Below, one piece after another: positions 6,126 to 12,301 of a stretch of 12,301 nucleotides of DNA (position 1 is the stretch's first letter; each line of letters opens with the position of its first letter). A model generated the notes under the pieces. The model did not search any database, was not told the origin of the DNA, and saw nothing but the letters and a program-made list of their open reading frames with translations. Both the position numbers and the translations under genes were made by a program. The DNA comes from Gemmatimonadota bacterium (GTDB taxonomy: Bacteria; Gemmatimonadota; Gemmatimonadetes; Palauibacterales; Palauibacteraceae): contig JARFPW010000365.1 of assembly GCA_029288095.1 (NCBI GenBank), positions 1-12,301 on the forward strand. The letters run 5' to 3'.

Positions 6126-7949
6126 GTGAAGCAGATCTACATTCTCGGCGTCTCCGCCTACTATCACGATAGCGCCGCCTGCCTGCTGGCCGACGGTCAG
6201 CCTGTCGCGGCCGCCCAGGAAGAGCGCTTCACCCGTGTGAAGGGCGACTCGTCGCTGCCGACCAACGCGGTGGAGTTCTGCCTGCGGCACGCCGGCATCT
6301 CGATCGCCGACGTCGACTACGTCGTGTTCTACGACAAGCCTCTGCTGAAGTTCGAGCGCATCCTCGAAACGTATCTCGGGCTCGCTCCAGGGGGTTTCAA
6401 GTCGTTCCTCAAGGCCGGGCCCCTGTGGATCAAAGAGAAGCTGTTCATGTCGCGGGACATCCGCGAAGGCCTCGGATTCGAGGGCGAGTTACTGTTCGCG
6501 GAGCATCATGAGTCGCATGCGGCAAGTGCGTTCTTCGCGTCTCCGTTCGAGGACGCGGCGGTTCTGACGATGGACGGAGTCGGCGAATGGGCAACCGCGT
6601 CTATCGGCGTCGGGTCCGGATCCGAGGTCGATCTGATCGGCGAACTGCGCTGGCCCGACTCCCTCGGCCTGTTGTACTCGGCGTTTACGTACTACACGGG
6701 CTTCAAGGTCAACTCCGGCGAGTACAAGGTCATGGGGTTGGCGCCCTATGGAGAGCCGAAGTATGTCGATCGCATCCTGACCGAGCTGATGGAGCTCAAC
6801 GAAGACGGTTCGTTCCGCCTCGACCAGAAGTACTTCAACTATCTCGGCGGCTTGACGATGACCAGCCCGCGGTTCGACGAGCTGTTTGGAGGCCCGCCCC
6901 GCAGTCCCGAGTCCGAGATCACACAGCGCGAGATGGATCTTGCCCGCTCGGTGCAGGACGTGTGCGAGGAGGTCATGCTGCGCATGGCCCGGACCGCGCA
7001 TGAGAAGACGGGCCTTTCGAATCTGTGCCTGGCGGGGGGCGTGGCCCTGAACTGCGTCGGCAACGGCCGCATTCTTCGCGAGGGGCCCTTCGAAAACGTG
7101 TGGATTCAACCGGCGGCCGGTGACGCAGGAGGAGCTCTGGGAGCCGCCCAGCTCGTATGGCACCGCCATCTGGGGAAGCCTCGCGACATCAAGGCTGCCG
7201 ATTCGATGCGCGGGGCCCTGCTGGGGCCGGGGTTCGAACCCGACGAGATCGAAGCCACGCTCGTCGAGGCCGGTGCGCGGTACCACCGGATGGGGCGCGA
7301 CGAATTGACCGAGACCGTAGCCGGACTGCTGGCGGATCAGAAGGTTGTCGGCTGGTTCAATGGCCGGATGGAGTTCGGGCCACGGGCGCTGGGGTCACGC
7401 AGCATCCTCGGAGATCCACGCAGCGCCGAAATGCAATCGCAGATGAACCTCAAGATCAAGTTCCGTGAGAGCTTTCGCCCGTTCGCGCCCAGTGTGTTGG
7501 CCCATCGAGCCGGGGAGTACTTCGACCTCGACGCACAGTCGCCGTACATGCTGCTCGTCGCGCCGGTCAACGAAAACCGGCGCACTGCGGAGGCAGCGTC
7601 CGCGGAGAATAGCACCGGCTTCCAACGTCTGAAGGTGCGCCTGTCGGACATCCCGGCGGTTACGCACGTCGACTTTTCGGCGCGCGTGCAAACCGTCGAT
7701 CGCGAGCGGAATCCGGATTATTTCGATTTGATCGAAGCGTTTGAGCGGAAGACCGGCTGCGGGCTCGTAGTGAACACGTCGTTCAACGTGCGCGGTGAGC
7801 CGATCGTGTGCTCGCCGGAGGATGCGTGGCGCTGCTTCATGAGGACTGACATGGACAACCTCGTGCTCGGCCCGTATCTGCTGTACAAGGCCGAGCAGCC
7901 GGAGTGGACGGAAGAAAGGGACTGGCGTGAAGACTTCGTCCTCGACTGA
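6126..7949 (+). CDS. NodU/CmcH-family O-carbamoyltransferase
   Basis: Predicted cytoplasmic enzyme moving a carbamoyl group from carbamoyl phosphate, through a carbamoyl-adenylate, to a hydroxyl of a sugar or small molecule. Its 607 aa is the normal length. The N-terminus ILGVSAYYHDSAA (6-18) is the family opening. EHHESHAAS (126-134) is the Kae1-like metal-binding motif. ATP-binding elements follow: MDGVGEW, LAGGVALN and GDAGGALGAA (332-341). The C-terminal domain shows GWFNGRMEFGPRALGSRSIL, FRPFAPSVL and NTSFNVRGEP (550-559). No key residue looks lost. Translation starts at a GTG (6126), placed by alignment to the family start; no clear Shine-Dalgarno site precedes it. It is the first gene of an operon with SxtJ, DUF5989 and SGNH proteins, and its end overlaps the next gene by 23 bp. 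The acceptor is unknown; an exported glycan is plausible from the neighbouring glycosyltransferases. Confidence 0.94.
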   Translation: MKQIYILGVSAYYHDSAACLLADGQPVAAAQEERFTRVKGDSSLPTNAVEFCLRHAGISIADVDYVVFYDKPLLKFERILETYLGLAPGGFKSFLKAGPLWIKEKLFMSRDIREGLGFEGELLFAEHHESHAASAFFASPFEDAAVLTMDGVGEWATASIGVGSGSEVDLIGELRWPDSLGLLYSAFTYYTGFKVNSGEYKVMGLAPYGEPKYVDRILTELMELNEDGSFRLDQKYFNYLGGLTMTSPRFDELFGGPPRSPESEITQREMDLARSVQDVCEEVMLRMARTAHEKTGLSNLCLAGGVALNCVGNGRILREGPFENVWIQPAAGDAGGALGAAQLVWHRHLGKPRDIKAADSMRGALLGPGFEPDEIEATLVEAGARYHRMGRDELTETVAGLLADQKVVGWFNGRMEFGPRALGSRSILGDPRSAEMQSQMNLKIKFRESFRPFAPSVLAHRAGEYFDLDAQSPYMLLVAPVNENRRTAEAASAENSTGFQRLKVRLSDIPAVTHVDFSARVQTVDRERNPDYFDLIEAFERKTGCGLVVNTSFNVRGEPIVCSPEDAWRCFMRTDMDNLVLGPYLLYKAEQPEWTEERDWREDFVLD

Positions 7950-8328
7950 GTTCACCGCCCGCGACGGCCGGCGATTCGGGGTCCAGGTCGGGATCGCGTT
8001 CGCGGTGCTCGGGTCGCTGCTGTTGTGGCGTGAGCACGTGGTGTTGGCTGCGATCGGCGGCGTACTCAGCGCACTGCTGGTGCTCGGCGGGCTGGCGGTG
8101 CCGGCACGCCTCGGTCCCGTATACCGGGGCTGGATGGCCGTCGCGCTTGTCATATCGAAGGTCACCACGCCCATCTTCATGGCAGTCGTCTACTTCCTGG
8201 TGCTGACCCCTACGGGCCTCCTGCTGCGCGTGGCGGGCCGAAATCCACTTCGGCGCTCGGAAGACGCCGAGACCGATTGGATCTGGAGAGAACGCGGAGA
8301 CCACGGCGACATGCGGCGCCAATTCTGA
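7927..8328 (+). CDS. SxtJ-family small membrane protein
   Basis: A 133-aa protein with a GTG start that overlaps the carbamoyltransferase end by 23 bp in another frame. An AAAGGG-like ribosome site lies about 6 bases upstream. Hydrophobic segments are at about 17-34, 38-56 and a long one at 69-104, followed by LLRVAGRNPLRR, the conserved ending of the SxtJ family. The family is named from the saxitoxin cluster, where it sits after the carbamoyltransferase sxtI. Its biochemical role is unknown. Constant pairing with NodU/CmcH-type enzymes suggests it anchors or assists the carbamoyltransferase at the membrane. The family call rests on sequence pattern plus position. Confidence 0.85.
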   Translation: MKTSSSTEFTARDGRRFGVQVGIAFAVLGSLLLWREHVVLAAIGGVLSALLVLGGLAVPARLGPVYRGWMAVALVISKVTTPIFMAVVYFLVLTPTGLLLRVAGRNPLRRSEDAETDWIWRERGDHGDMRRQF

Positions 8329-8336
8329 TGATCTCG

Positions 8337-8342
8337 AGGAGG
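8337..8342 (+). promoter_or_regulatory. Shine-Dalgarno site of the DUF5989 gene
   Basis: AGGAGG, a perfect anti-16S match, 5 bases before the GTG at 8348. It establishes that the 49-codon frame downstream is a real gene. Confidence 0.85.
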
Positions 8343-8347
8343 CACCT

Positions 8348-8497
8348 GTGGAGTTGCTGAGAGAGCTGTGGGCTTTCATGCGAGTGCGGAAGAAGTGGTG
8401 GCTCATGCCACTGATACTTGTCCTGCTGGCCGTAGGTGCGCTGCTCGCATTCGCCCAGGGATCGGCGCTGGCACCGTTCATCTACACGGTGTTTTAG
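8348..8497 (+). CDS. DUF5989 (SxtK-like) 49-aa membrane protein
   Basis: A small gene easily missed by length cut-offs. GTG (8348) to TAG (8495-8497) encodes 49 residues. A short N-terminal stretch MELLRELWAFMRVRKKWWL precedes one membrane helix (about 20-36), and the protein ends QGSALAPFIYTVF. The RKKWWLMP and QGSALAPFIYT motifs are the hallmark of DUF5989, which regularly follows SxtJ beside carbamoyltransferases. A perfect AGGAGG sits upstream. Spacing is 19 bp after the SxtJ stop and 7 bp before the next GTG, so it is co-transcribed. Function is unknown; a small membrane subunit of the carbamoylation machinery is an inference. Confidence 0.9.
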   Translation: MELLRELWAFMRVRKKWWLMPLILVLLAVGALLAFAQGSALAPFIYTVF

Positions 8498-8504
8498 GCG
8501 GCTC

Positions 8505-9665
8505 GTGCTCGGCCCGCTCTACCAGATGGCCTCGTTCCTCGCCCTGCTGGCAGGTTCGGCGATCGCGTTCAAGTACCTGCCGGCTCCGTTCATCTGGATC
8601 CTGCTCGCCTGGGGGTCGGCTCTGTGCGCCTGGGGAGTCCTCAATAGGCGGGCGACCCGCGGCGTCGTCGTGTTCAACCTCGCATGCGTGGTCCTGGTGT
8701 TGGCGGGAGTCGAGATCTGGCTGACTGTGGCCGCGGGCAACCAGATCCCCGTCAGGACCGTCAACTCGCCCGACTACATACAAAGGCACTCCTACCTCGG
8801 CACGCGACCGAGACCATCAAGCGTCAACCGTGCGACGTCCACGTACGGCGATCAACTGCTGTACGACGTCGAGTATACGATCGGCGACAACGGACTCAGG
8901 ACTTCGCCCCCAGTTTCCGCAGGTGAAGCAGACGGCTGTGTGCTGTTCTTCGGGGGATCGTTCGTTTACGGCGTCGGGGTCGGCGACACGGAGGCCCTCC
9001 CGTACCAGGTCGGCGTCGAAATGGCTGGCCGCTACGCCACCCACAACTTCGGGTTTCACGGGCACGGCCCCGGGCAGATGCTGGCCGCCCTCGAGCGTGG
9101 CTTCGTAGACCAGGTGATCGACTGCAAACCGACACACGTAATCTACCTGGCAATCCGCGATCACGTTCAACGTCTGGTCGGAGGCGGGTGGAGATCATTC
9201 GGGCCGAAGTATGTGATCGACGGGAATGGGGGTGTCGAGTACGCCGGCGTCATCCGGGACGCGGCCCCAACCGGGTGGCTGACGGGTGCAGGCGGGTACC
9301 GGTTACGCAGGTCGAAGATGGCGAGCCGGGTGCTGGACATGTTGCAGACACCAGGCGAACGGGACCTCAACCTGTTCGCGGCTGTGGTCAGGCAGGCGGT
9401 ACAGACCGTCGAGACGAGCTACCCGGGAAGCCAGTTCCATATGCTGCTCTGGGACGCCTGGGGTCCAGAGGATTCAGGTGTGGGTGAGCTCGAGCAATTC
9501 TCGGGAATGATGGATGGTGTGCATCTGGCAAGCGAAATTCTGCCGCAGTTCCGCTCCCGGCCGCTGTCTTATCGCATCCATGAAGCCGACCCGCATCCGA
9601 ATGCGGCGGCGTTCGAGGTACTGGCCGTCTACATCGCCACGGAGATCCTGGACCGAAGGAACTGA
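8505..9665 (+). CDS. Membrane-anchored SGNH/GDSL-type hydrolase
   Basis: Predicted three-helix membrane anchor (about residues 8-25, 28-46, 53-73) with a large soluble SGNH domain, likely periplasmic. I choose the GTG at 8505 (386 aa) because the longer frame from 8436 is entirely out-of-frame DUF5989 sequence for its first 20 residues. AGGCGG lies just upstream, though with only 3 bases of spacing; the ATG at 8526 is an alternative. SGNH blocks are visible: LFFGGSFVYGVGVGD with the nucleophile at Ser152, HNFGFHGHGPGQM for the oxyanion Gly, YLAIRDHVQR in place of the usual GxND, and ADPHPN with Asp362/His364. Such enzymes add or remove acyl or similar esters. Position 7 bp after DUF5989 ties it to the carbamoylation operon, where it may modify the same glycan or reverse a modification. 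Substrate unknown. Confidence 0.85.
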   Translation: MLGPLYQMASFLALLAGSAIAFKYLPAPFIWILLAWGSALCAWGVLNRRATRGVVVFNLACVVLVLAGVEIWLTVAAGNQIPVRTVNSPDYIQRHSYLGTRPRPSSVNRATSTYGDQLLYDVEYTIGDNGLRTSPPVSAGEADGCVLFFGGSFVYGVGVGDTEALPYQVGVEMAGRYATHNFGFHGHGPGQMLAALERGFVDQVIDCKPTHVIYLAIRDHVQRLVGGGWRSFGPKYVIDGNGGVEYAGVIRDAAPTGWLTGAGGYRLRRSKMASRVLDMLQTPGERDLNLFAAVVRQAVQTVETSYPGSQFHMLLWDAWGPEDSGVGELEQFSGMMDGVHLASEILPQFRSRPLSYRIHEADPHPNAAAFEVLAVYIATEILDRRN

Positions 9666-9666
9666 C

Positions 9667-10803
9667 TCACATCAGGTGGGCCGCGGCTCCGGACTCCTGA
9701 AGGGCGCTCGCGAGCGCTTCCATGTCCGCCGCGTCGTTGTAGAGGTGTGGCGACACCCGGATCGCCTGGCCTCGCAGGGATACGAACACGTTCCGGCGTT
9801 GCAGCTCGGACCTGACTTCCGCGGGGTCGACATCGGCCGGCAGGCGCAGCCCGAACAGGTGGCCGGCTCCGGGAAACACCGGGTCGGCGAGGTCGCGGCA
9901 GTACTCGTTGATCCGCTCGACGCCCCACTCCAGCACCTGCTGAAGCGCGGCGATCAGCATGGGAACGAGAATGAAGTTCGCCGATTCGCCCACGTCGAAG
10001 CGCGCGGCGCCGGGCCGATACTCATCACCCTGATCCACCAGGCCCGCAAAGTCACGGCTGCCTTCGCGTCCCATCCAGTTCTCTTCGAGCGGTATGCCGT
10101 CGTCGTATCGGGAGCCGAAGTATGTGAGACCGATGGAGTAGGGGCCCATCAGCCACTTGTAGGCGGCACACACCACGGCGTCGGGCCTCAGGGCCTCGAT
10201 GTCGAAAGGTGCCGCGCCTACCGATTGCGTTCCGTCGATCAGGAATGCCGCACCGACTTCGCGCGCCCGGCTGCCGATCTGCGCCAGGTCAAACGGCGTC
10301 CCGTCCGCCCAGTGCACCTGTCCCATGGTGACGACGGCCGAGTCCGCGTCGATCGCTTCCAGCAGCGCTTCGTTCCAGGCGGCCGTGCGGTCGCTTCCCT
10401 CGCTCGGAGGGCCGACGATACGGAACTCAGCGCCTGATTCCCGGCATGCGCGGCGCCAGGGATGCGTGTTGGACGGAAACTGGTCGCGGACGGTGACCAC
10501 GTTCTGGCCCGGGTGAAGGGGAGTGTTCCGGACCAGTGTGGACATCCCGTACGACACCGACGGGACGACAGCTATGCGCCCGGCGTCGGGAACGTGAACG
10601 ACCTGGGCAAACAACCGGCGCGCCTCGTCCACGTCGTCGAAGAAGTCATCGGCCGTGATGTCGGCCGGCACTCCTTTGCGCCTAATTCCTGCGATGCCCG
10701 CTTCCTGGACCACCAGCGGCAGCGGCGACATGTAGGCGCAATTCAAATAGTGGAGTCCGTCCGGCAGGCTGAACGCCGATTTCTGACACGCCAGCTTCGT
10801 CAC
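9667..10803 (-). CDS. Class V aminotransferase-fold PLP enzyme
   Basis: A 378-aa cytoplasmic PLP enzyme of normal family length, starting at GTG 10803. The N-terminal YLNCAYMSPLP (19-29) positions the substrate loop. The cofactor site shows DGTQSVGA with Asp190 and Gln193, and the Schiff-base lysine Lys216 in AAYKWLMGP. A C-terminal Arg349 in IRVSPHLYN would bind the substrate carboxylate. It lacks the catalytic-cysteine loop of SufS-type cysteine desulfurases, so a desulfurase name would be wrong. Kynureninase-like or isopenicillin-N-epimerase-like activities are closer, but the substrate cannot be told. It begins 4 bp after the stop of the methionine gamma-lyase-like gene and is surely co-transcribed. 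Its stop lies 1 bp from the stop of the convergent hydrolase. Confidence 0.85.
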   Translation of the reverse strand: MTKLACQKSAFSLPDGLHYLNCAYMSPLPLVVQEAGIAGIRRKGVPADITADDFFDDVDEARRLFAQVVHVPDAGRIAVVPSVSYGMSTLVRNTPLHPGQNVVTVRDQFPSNTHPWRRACRESGAEFRIVGPPSEGSDRTAAWNEALLEAIDADSAVVTMGQVHWADGTPFDLAQIGSRAREVGAAFLIDGTQSVGAAPFDIEALRPDAVVCAAYKWLMGPYSIGLTYFGSRYDDGIPLEENWMGREGSRDFAGLVDQGDEYRPGAARFDVGESANFILVPMLIAALQQVLEWGVERINEYCRDLADPVFPGAGHLFGLRLPADVDPAEVRSELQRRNVFVSLRGQAIRVSPHLYNDAADMEALASALQESGAAAHLM

Positions 10804-10807
10804 CCGG

Positions 10808-12046
10808 TCACCCGGCGGCGACCGGTATCAGGTTGAGGATTTCGAGCGCGTCCTGCAATTGGCTCCAGCGCTGCTCCAGCGTTCCGGTATAGCCGATCGA
10901 CATGCGGATCAATCCCGGTTGGATGCCGGCCTCGCGCTGCTCCTGTTCGGTCATCTCGCTCGACGTGGTACTTCCGGAGCAGGACATCAACGTCTCGAAG
11001 TACCCGAGACTGACCGCCATGAATCCGAAGCGGTCCTTGTTCTGGAGGACCTCCATGAACTCCTCAGCCCGCCGCTGCGTCACCAGATCGAGCGAGAGAA
11101 TCCCGCCGTACCCGAACTCCTTTCTGCGCAGCGAATCAAACAGCGCGTGGTCCGGATGCCCGGGCAGTCCGGGGTAGACAACGTCCAGCCCCGCCGCGTC
11201 GAGCCGCTCGGCGAACGCGAGCGCCCGCCTTCCGTGCTCCGCCATTCGCAGACCCAGATGGGGAAGGCGCATGCTGATGTCGAACGCCACGCGCGGGTCC
11301 ATCGTCGGCCCGAGAAGCATCAGCGATCCAAGGTGAAGATCCATCAGTCCCATGATGAAATCCTCGGACCCGCAGATCGCCCCGCCGATGTAGTCGGACG
11401 CCCCATTCATGAACTTGGTGAGACTGTGCACGACCACGTCCGCTCCCAGCTGGATCGGAGACAGGATCAGGGGGCTGAACGTGTTGTCGACGACCAGCTG
11501 CACGCCGTGCGCGTGGGCGAGGTCAGCGAGTCGAGGGATATCGGCGACACGCAGCGTCGGATTGGCGACTGATTCGACGTACAGCACTTTGGTGCGCGGT
11601 GTGAACGCCTCGCCGAGGGTTTCCAGGTTGCTCGTGTCGACGAACGTAGTCTCGATTCCCGCCTTAGCCGGCAGAAAGTCCTTCAAAAGCGCGAACGTTC
11701 CACCGTAAATCGTATGGCTCGCGACGATATGATCTCCGTGGTCGCAGAGCTGCATCAGGGAACTGGAGATCGCGCCCATCCCGCTGGCCGTGCAGTACGC
11801 ACTTTCCGAACCCTCGAGGGCGGCGATCTGCTTGCCGAGCACGTACACGGTCGGGTTGAAATGGCGTCCATACAGGAAACATCCGCCGTCTTCCGGCCCC
11901 CTTTGGCCGCCGAAGATCTCGGGCAGCGTGTCTGCCTGCATCACCGTGAAAGTGGTGCTCGTCTCGATGGACATGTTCACGCCACCGTGCTCGCCGAACT
12001 CGTGCTGCATATCTGCAAGAGACTCGATCGGATCGAAGTCGCTCAT
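10808..12046 (-). CDS. Methionine gamma-lyase-like PLP enzyme (Cys/Met metabolism family)
   Basis: A 412-aa cytoplasmic PLP enzyme. Visible active-site elements are YGRHFNPTV (59-67, giving Tyr59 and Arg61), SGMGAI (89-94), Tyr114, Asp187 in VVDNTF and the Schiff-base Lys211 in HSLTKF. A carboxylate-binding Arg381 lies in GLIRMSIGYTGTLEQ. As I recall them, GSLMLLGPTM and FGFMAVSLGYFETLMSCSGS closely resemble plant-type methionine gamma-lyases, which split methionine into methanethiol, ammonia and 2-oxobutyrate. The Cys116 of the Pseudomonas enzyme is Gly here, as in the plant type. Cystathionine lyase/synthase or O-acetylhomoserine sulfhydrylase activity stays possible. The ATG at 12046 has a GGAG site 6 bases upstream. 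Confidence 0.88.
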   Translation of the reverse strand: MSDFDPIESLADMQHEFGEHGGVNMSIETSTTFTVMQADTLPEIFGGQRGPEDGGCFLYGRHFNPTVYVLGKQIAALEGSESAYCTASGMGAISSSLMQLCDHGDHIVASHTIYGGTFALLKDFLPAKAGIETTFVDTSNLETLGEAFTPRTKVLYVESVANPTLRVADIPRLADLAHAHGVQLVVDNTFSPLILSPIQLGADVVVHSLTKFMNGASDYIGGAICGSEDFIMGLMDLHLGSLMLLGPTMDPRVAFDISMRLPHLGLRMAEHGRRALAFAERLDAAGLDVVYPGLPGHPDHALFDSLRRKEFGYGGILSLDLVTQRRAEEFMEVLQNKDRFGFMAVSLGYFETLMSCSGSTTSSEMTEQEQREAGIQPGLIRMSIGYTGTLEQRWSQLQDALEILNLIPVAAG

Positions 12047-12052
12047 GATGCT

Positions 12053-12056
12053 CTCC
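12053..12056 (-). promoter_or_regulatory. Shine-Dalgarno site of the methionine gamma-lyase-like gene
   Basis: GGAG (within GGGAGAG) on the minus strand, 6 bases before the ATG at 12046. It supports that start and that no further codons belong to the gene. Confidence 0.7.
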
Positions 12057-12234
12057 CGGCGATATGAGTCCCGTTATTTGCGACGGACGTAGGCCCTTCT
12101 CTGCGGTAGTGGAATTTACGGCTTTGGCCGGCGGCGGGCACCTCGCGAAGGTGTGGTGCAAGCGCTGCACGGAAGGATGAACACCGGCTCTACCGCCCGG
12201 CGCTCTCTTGTTGAAGAGCCTACAACTGCCGAAT

Positions 12235-12296
12235 GTGCCAGACATCCGGGCAACGTGGCACGAGCCGTGCACTTCATGTCTGATTCGGCGTGGCAC
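12235..12296. repeat. Three TGGCAC copies
   Basis: GTGCCA at 12235-12240 (TGGCAC on the minus strand), TGGCAC at 12256-12261 and TGGCAC at 12291-12296. The first two form a 6-bp inverted repeat with 15 bases between. These could be half-sites for a regulator or one true and two chance -24 boxes. Confidence 0.35.
12256..12271 (+). promoter_or_regulatory. Sigma-54-like element pointing right, out of the window
   Basis: TGGCACGAGCCGTGCA matches TGGCAC-N5-TTGC-A/T with correct GG/GC spacing and one mismatch (G for T in the -12 box). It contains the small palindrome GCACG-AGC-CGTGC, so a repressor or regulator site is an alternative reading. The gene it would serve is not visible. Confidence 0.35.
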
Positions 12297-12301
12297 AGGA
12301 C

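Larger units (their letters stand above)
12047..12301. promoter_or_regulatory. Upstream region of the PLP operon
   Basis: 255 bases with no supportable gene. It should contain the promoter of the leftward PLP operon and perhaps that of a rightward gene beyond the window. No SAM- or SAH-type riboswitch consensus was recognised despite the sulfur amino-acid context. Three copies of TGGCAC (one on the minus strand) lie in the last 67 bases. Confidence 0.55.

Noticed and set aside
8436..8504. Longer N-terminus for the SGNH hydrolase
   Set aside because: These codons are out-of-frame sequence of the DUF5989 gene and are Arg-rich rather than family-like; the protein makes sense from 8505.
6126..9665. 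Saxitoxin biosynthesis cluster
   Set aside because: Only the carbamoyltransferase and its companions match; no polyketide synthase-like starter, amidinotransferase or dioxygenase gene is present.
12186..12220. GGCTCT/AGAGCC 6-bp inverted repeat as a terminator or regulatory hairpin
   Set aside because: Six base pairs with a 23-base loop are expected by chance here, and no T-run follows on either strand.

Overview
The window looks like part of a contig from a high-GC, gene-dense, Gram-negative-type bacterium, probably a metagenome assembly. Supporting signs are clear GC bias in codon use, GTG starts, overlapping genes, and periplasm-facing membrane glycosyltransferases. The TolB-like/TPR protein at the left edge belongs to a class common in Gemmatimonadota, Acidobacteriota and relatives, but no marker here fixes the phylum. 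The first 55 bases are not genomic. Positions 23-55 are an Illumina Nextera transposase adapter, so the left edge is a contaminated contig end and the first gene lacks its true 5' part.

Layout from left to right. (1) 57-1313 (+): 3' part of a TolB-like/TPR protein. It converges on and overlaps by 14 bp the next operon. (2) 5851-1300 (-): a three-gene operon made of a GT2 polyprenyl-phosphate glycosyltransferase followed by two tandem paralogous multi-membrane GT-C glycosyltransferases. Both junctions are ATGA stop/start overlaps, and the first gene has a good Shine-Dalgarno site. (3) 5852-6125: a divergent intergenic region with an 8-bp inverted repeat that overlaps a sigma-54-like -24/-12 element pointing at the next operon. 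(4) 6126-9665 (+): a four-gene operon of NodU/CmcH-type O-carbamoyltransferase, an SxtJ-family membrane protein, a 49-aa DUF5989 (SxtK-like) protein, and a membrane-anchored SGNH/GDSL hydrolase. (5) 12046-9667 (-): a two-gene PLP-enzyme operon of a methionine gamma-lyase-like protein and a class V aminotransferase-fold protein. It ends 1 bp from the stop of the hydrolase. (6) 12047-12301: a non-coding upstream region with three TGGCAC copies, one in a second sigma-54-like element pointing out of the window.

How the genes may work together (inference). The GT2 enzyme would load a sugar onto polyprenyl phosphate, and the two GT-C enzymes would transfer it outside the inner membrane to a glycan, lipid or protein. 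The divergent operon would carbamoylate a sugar or alcohol group, with the membrane SGNH protein acting on an ester-type group. Together this suggests an envelope or exported-glycan tailoring locus. Its carbamoyltransferase/SxtJ/DUF5989/SGNH order matches the sxtI-J-K-L order recalled from cyanobacterial saxitoxin clusters, but nothing else of that pathway is visible. The PLP pair suggests sulfur amino-acid catabolism and may be unrelated.
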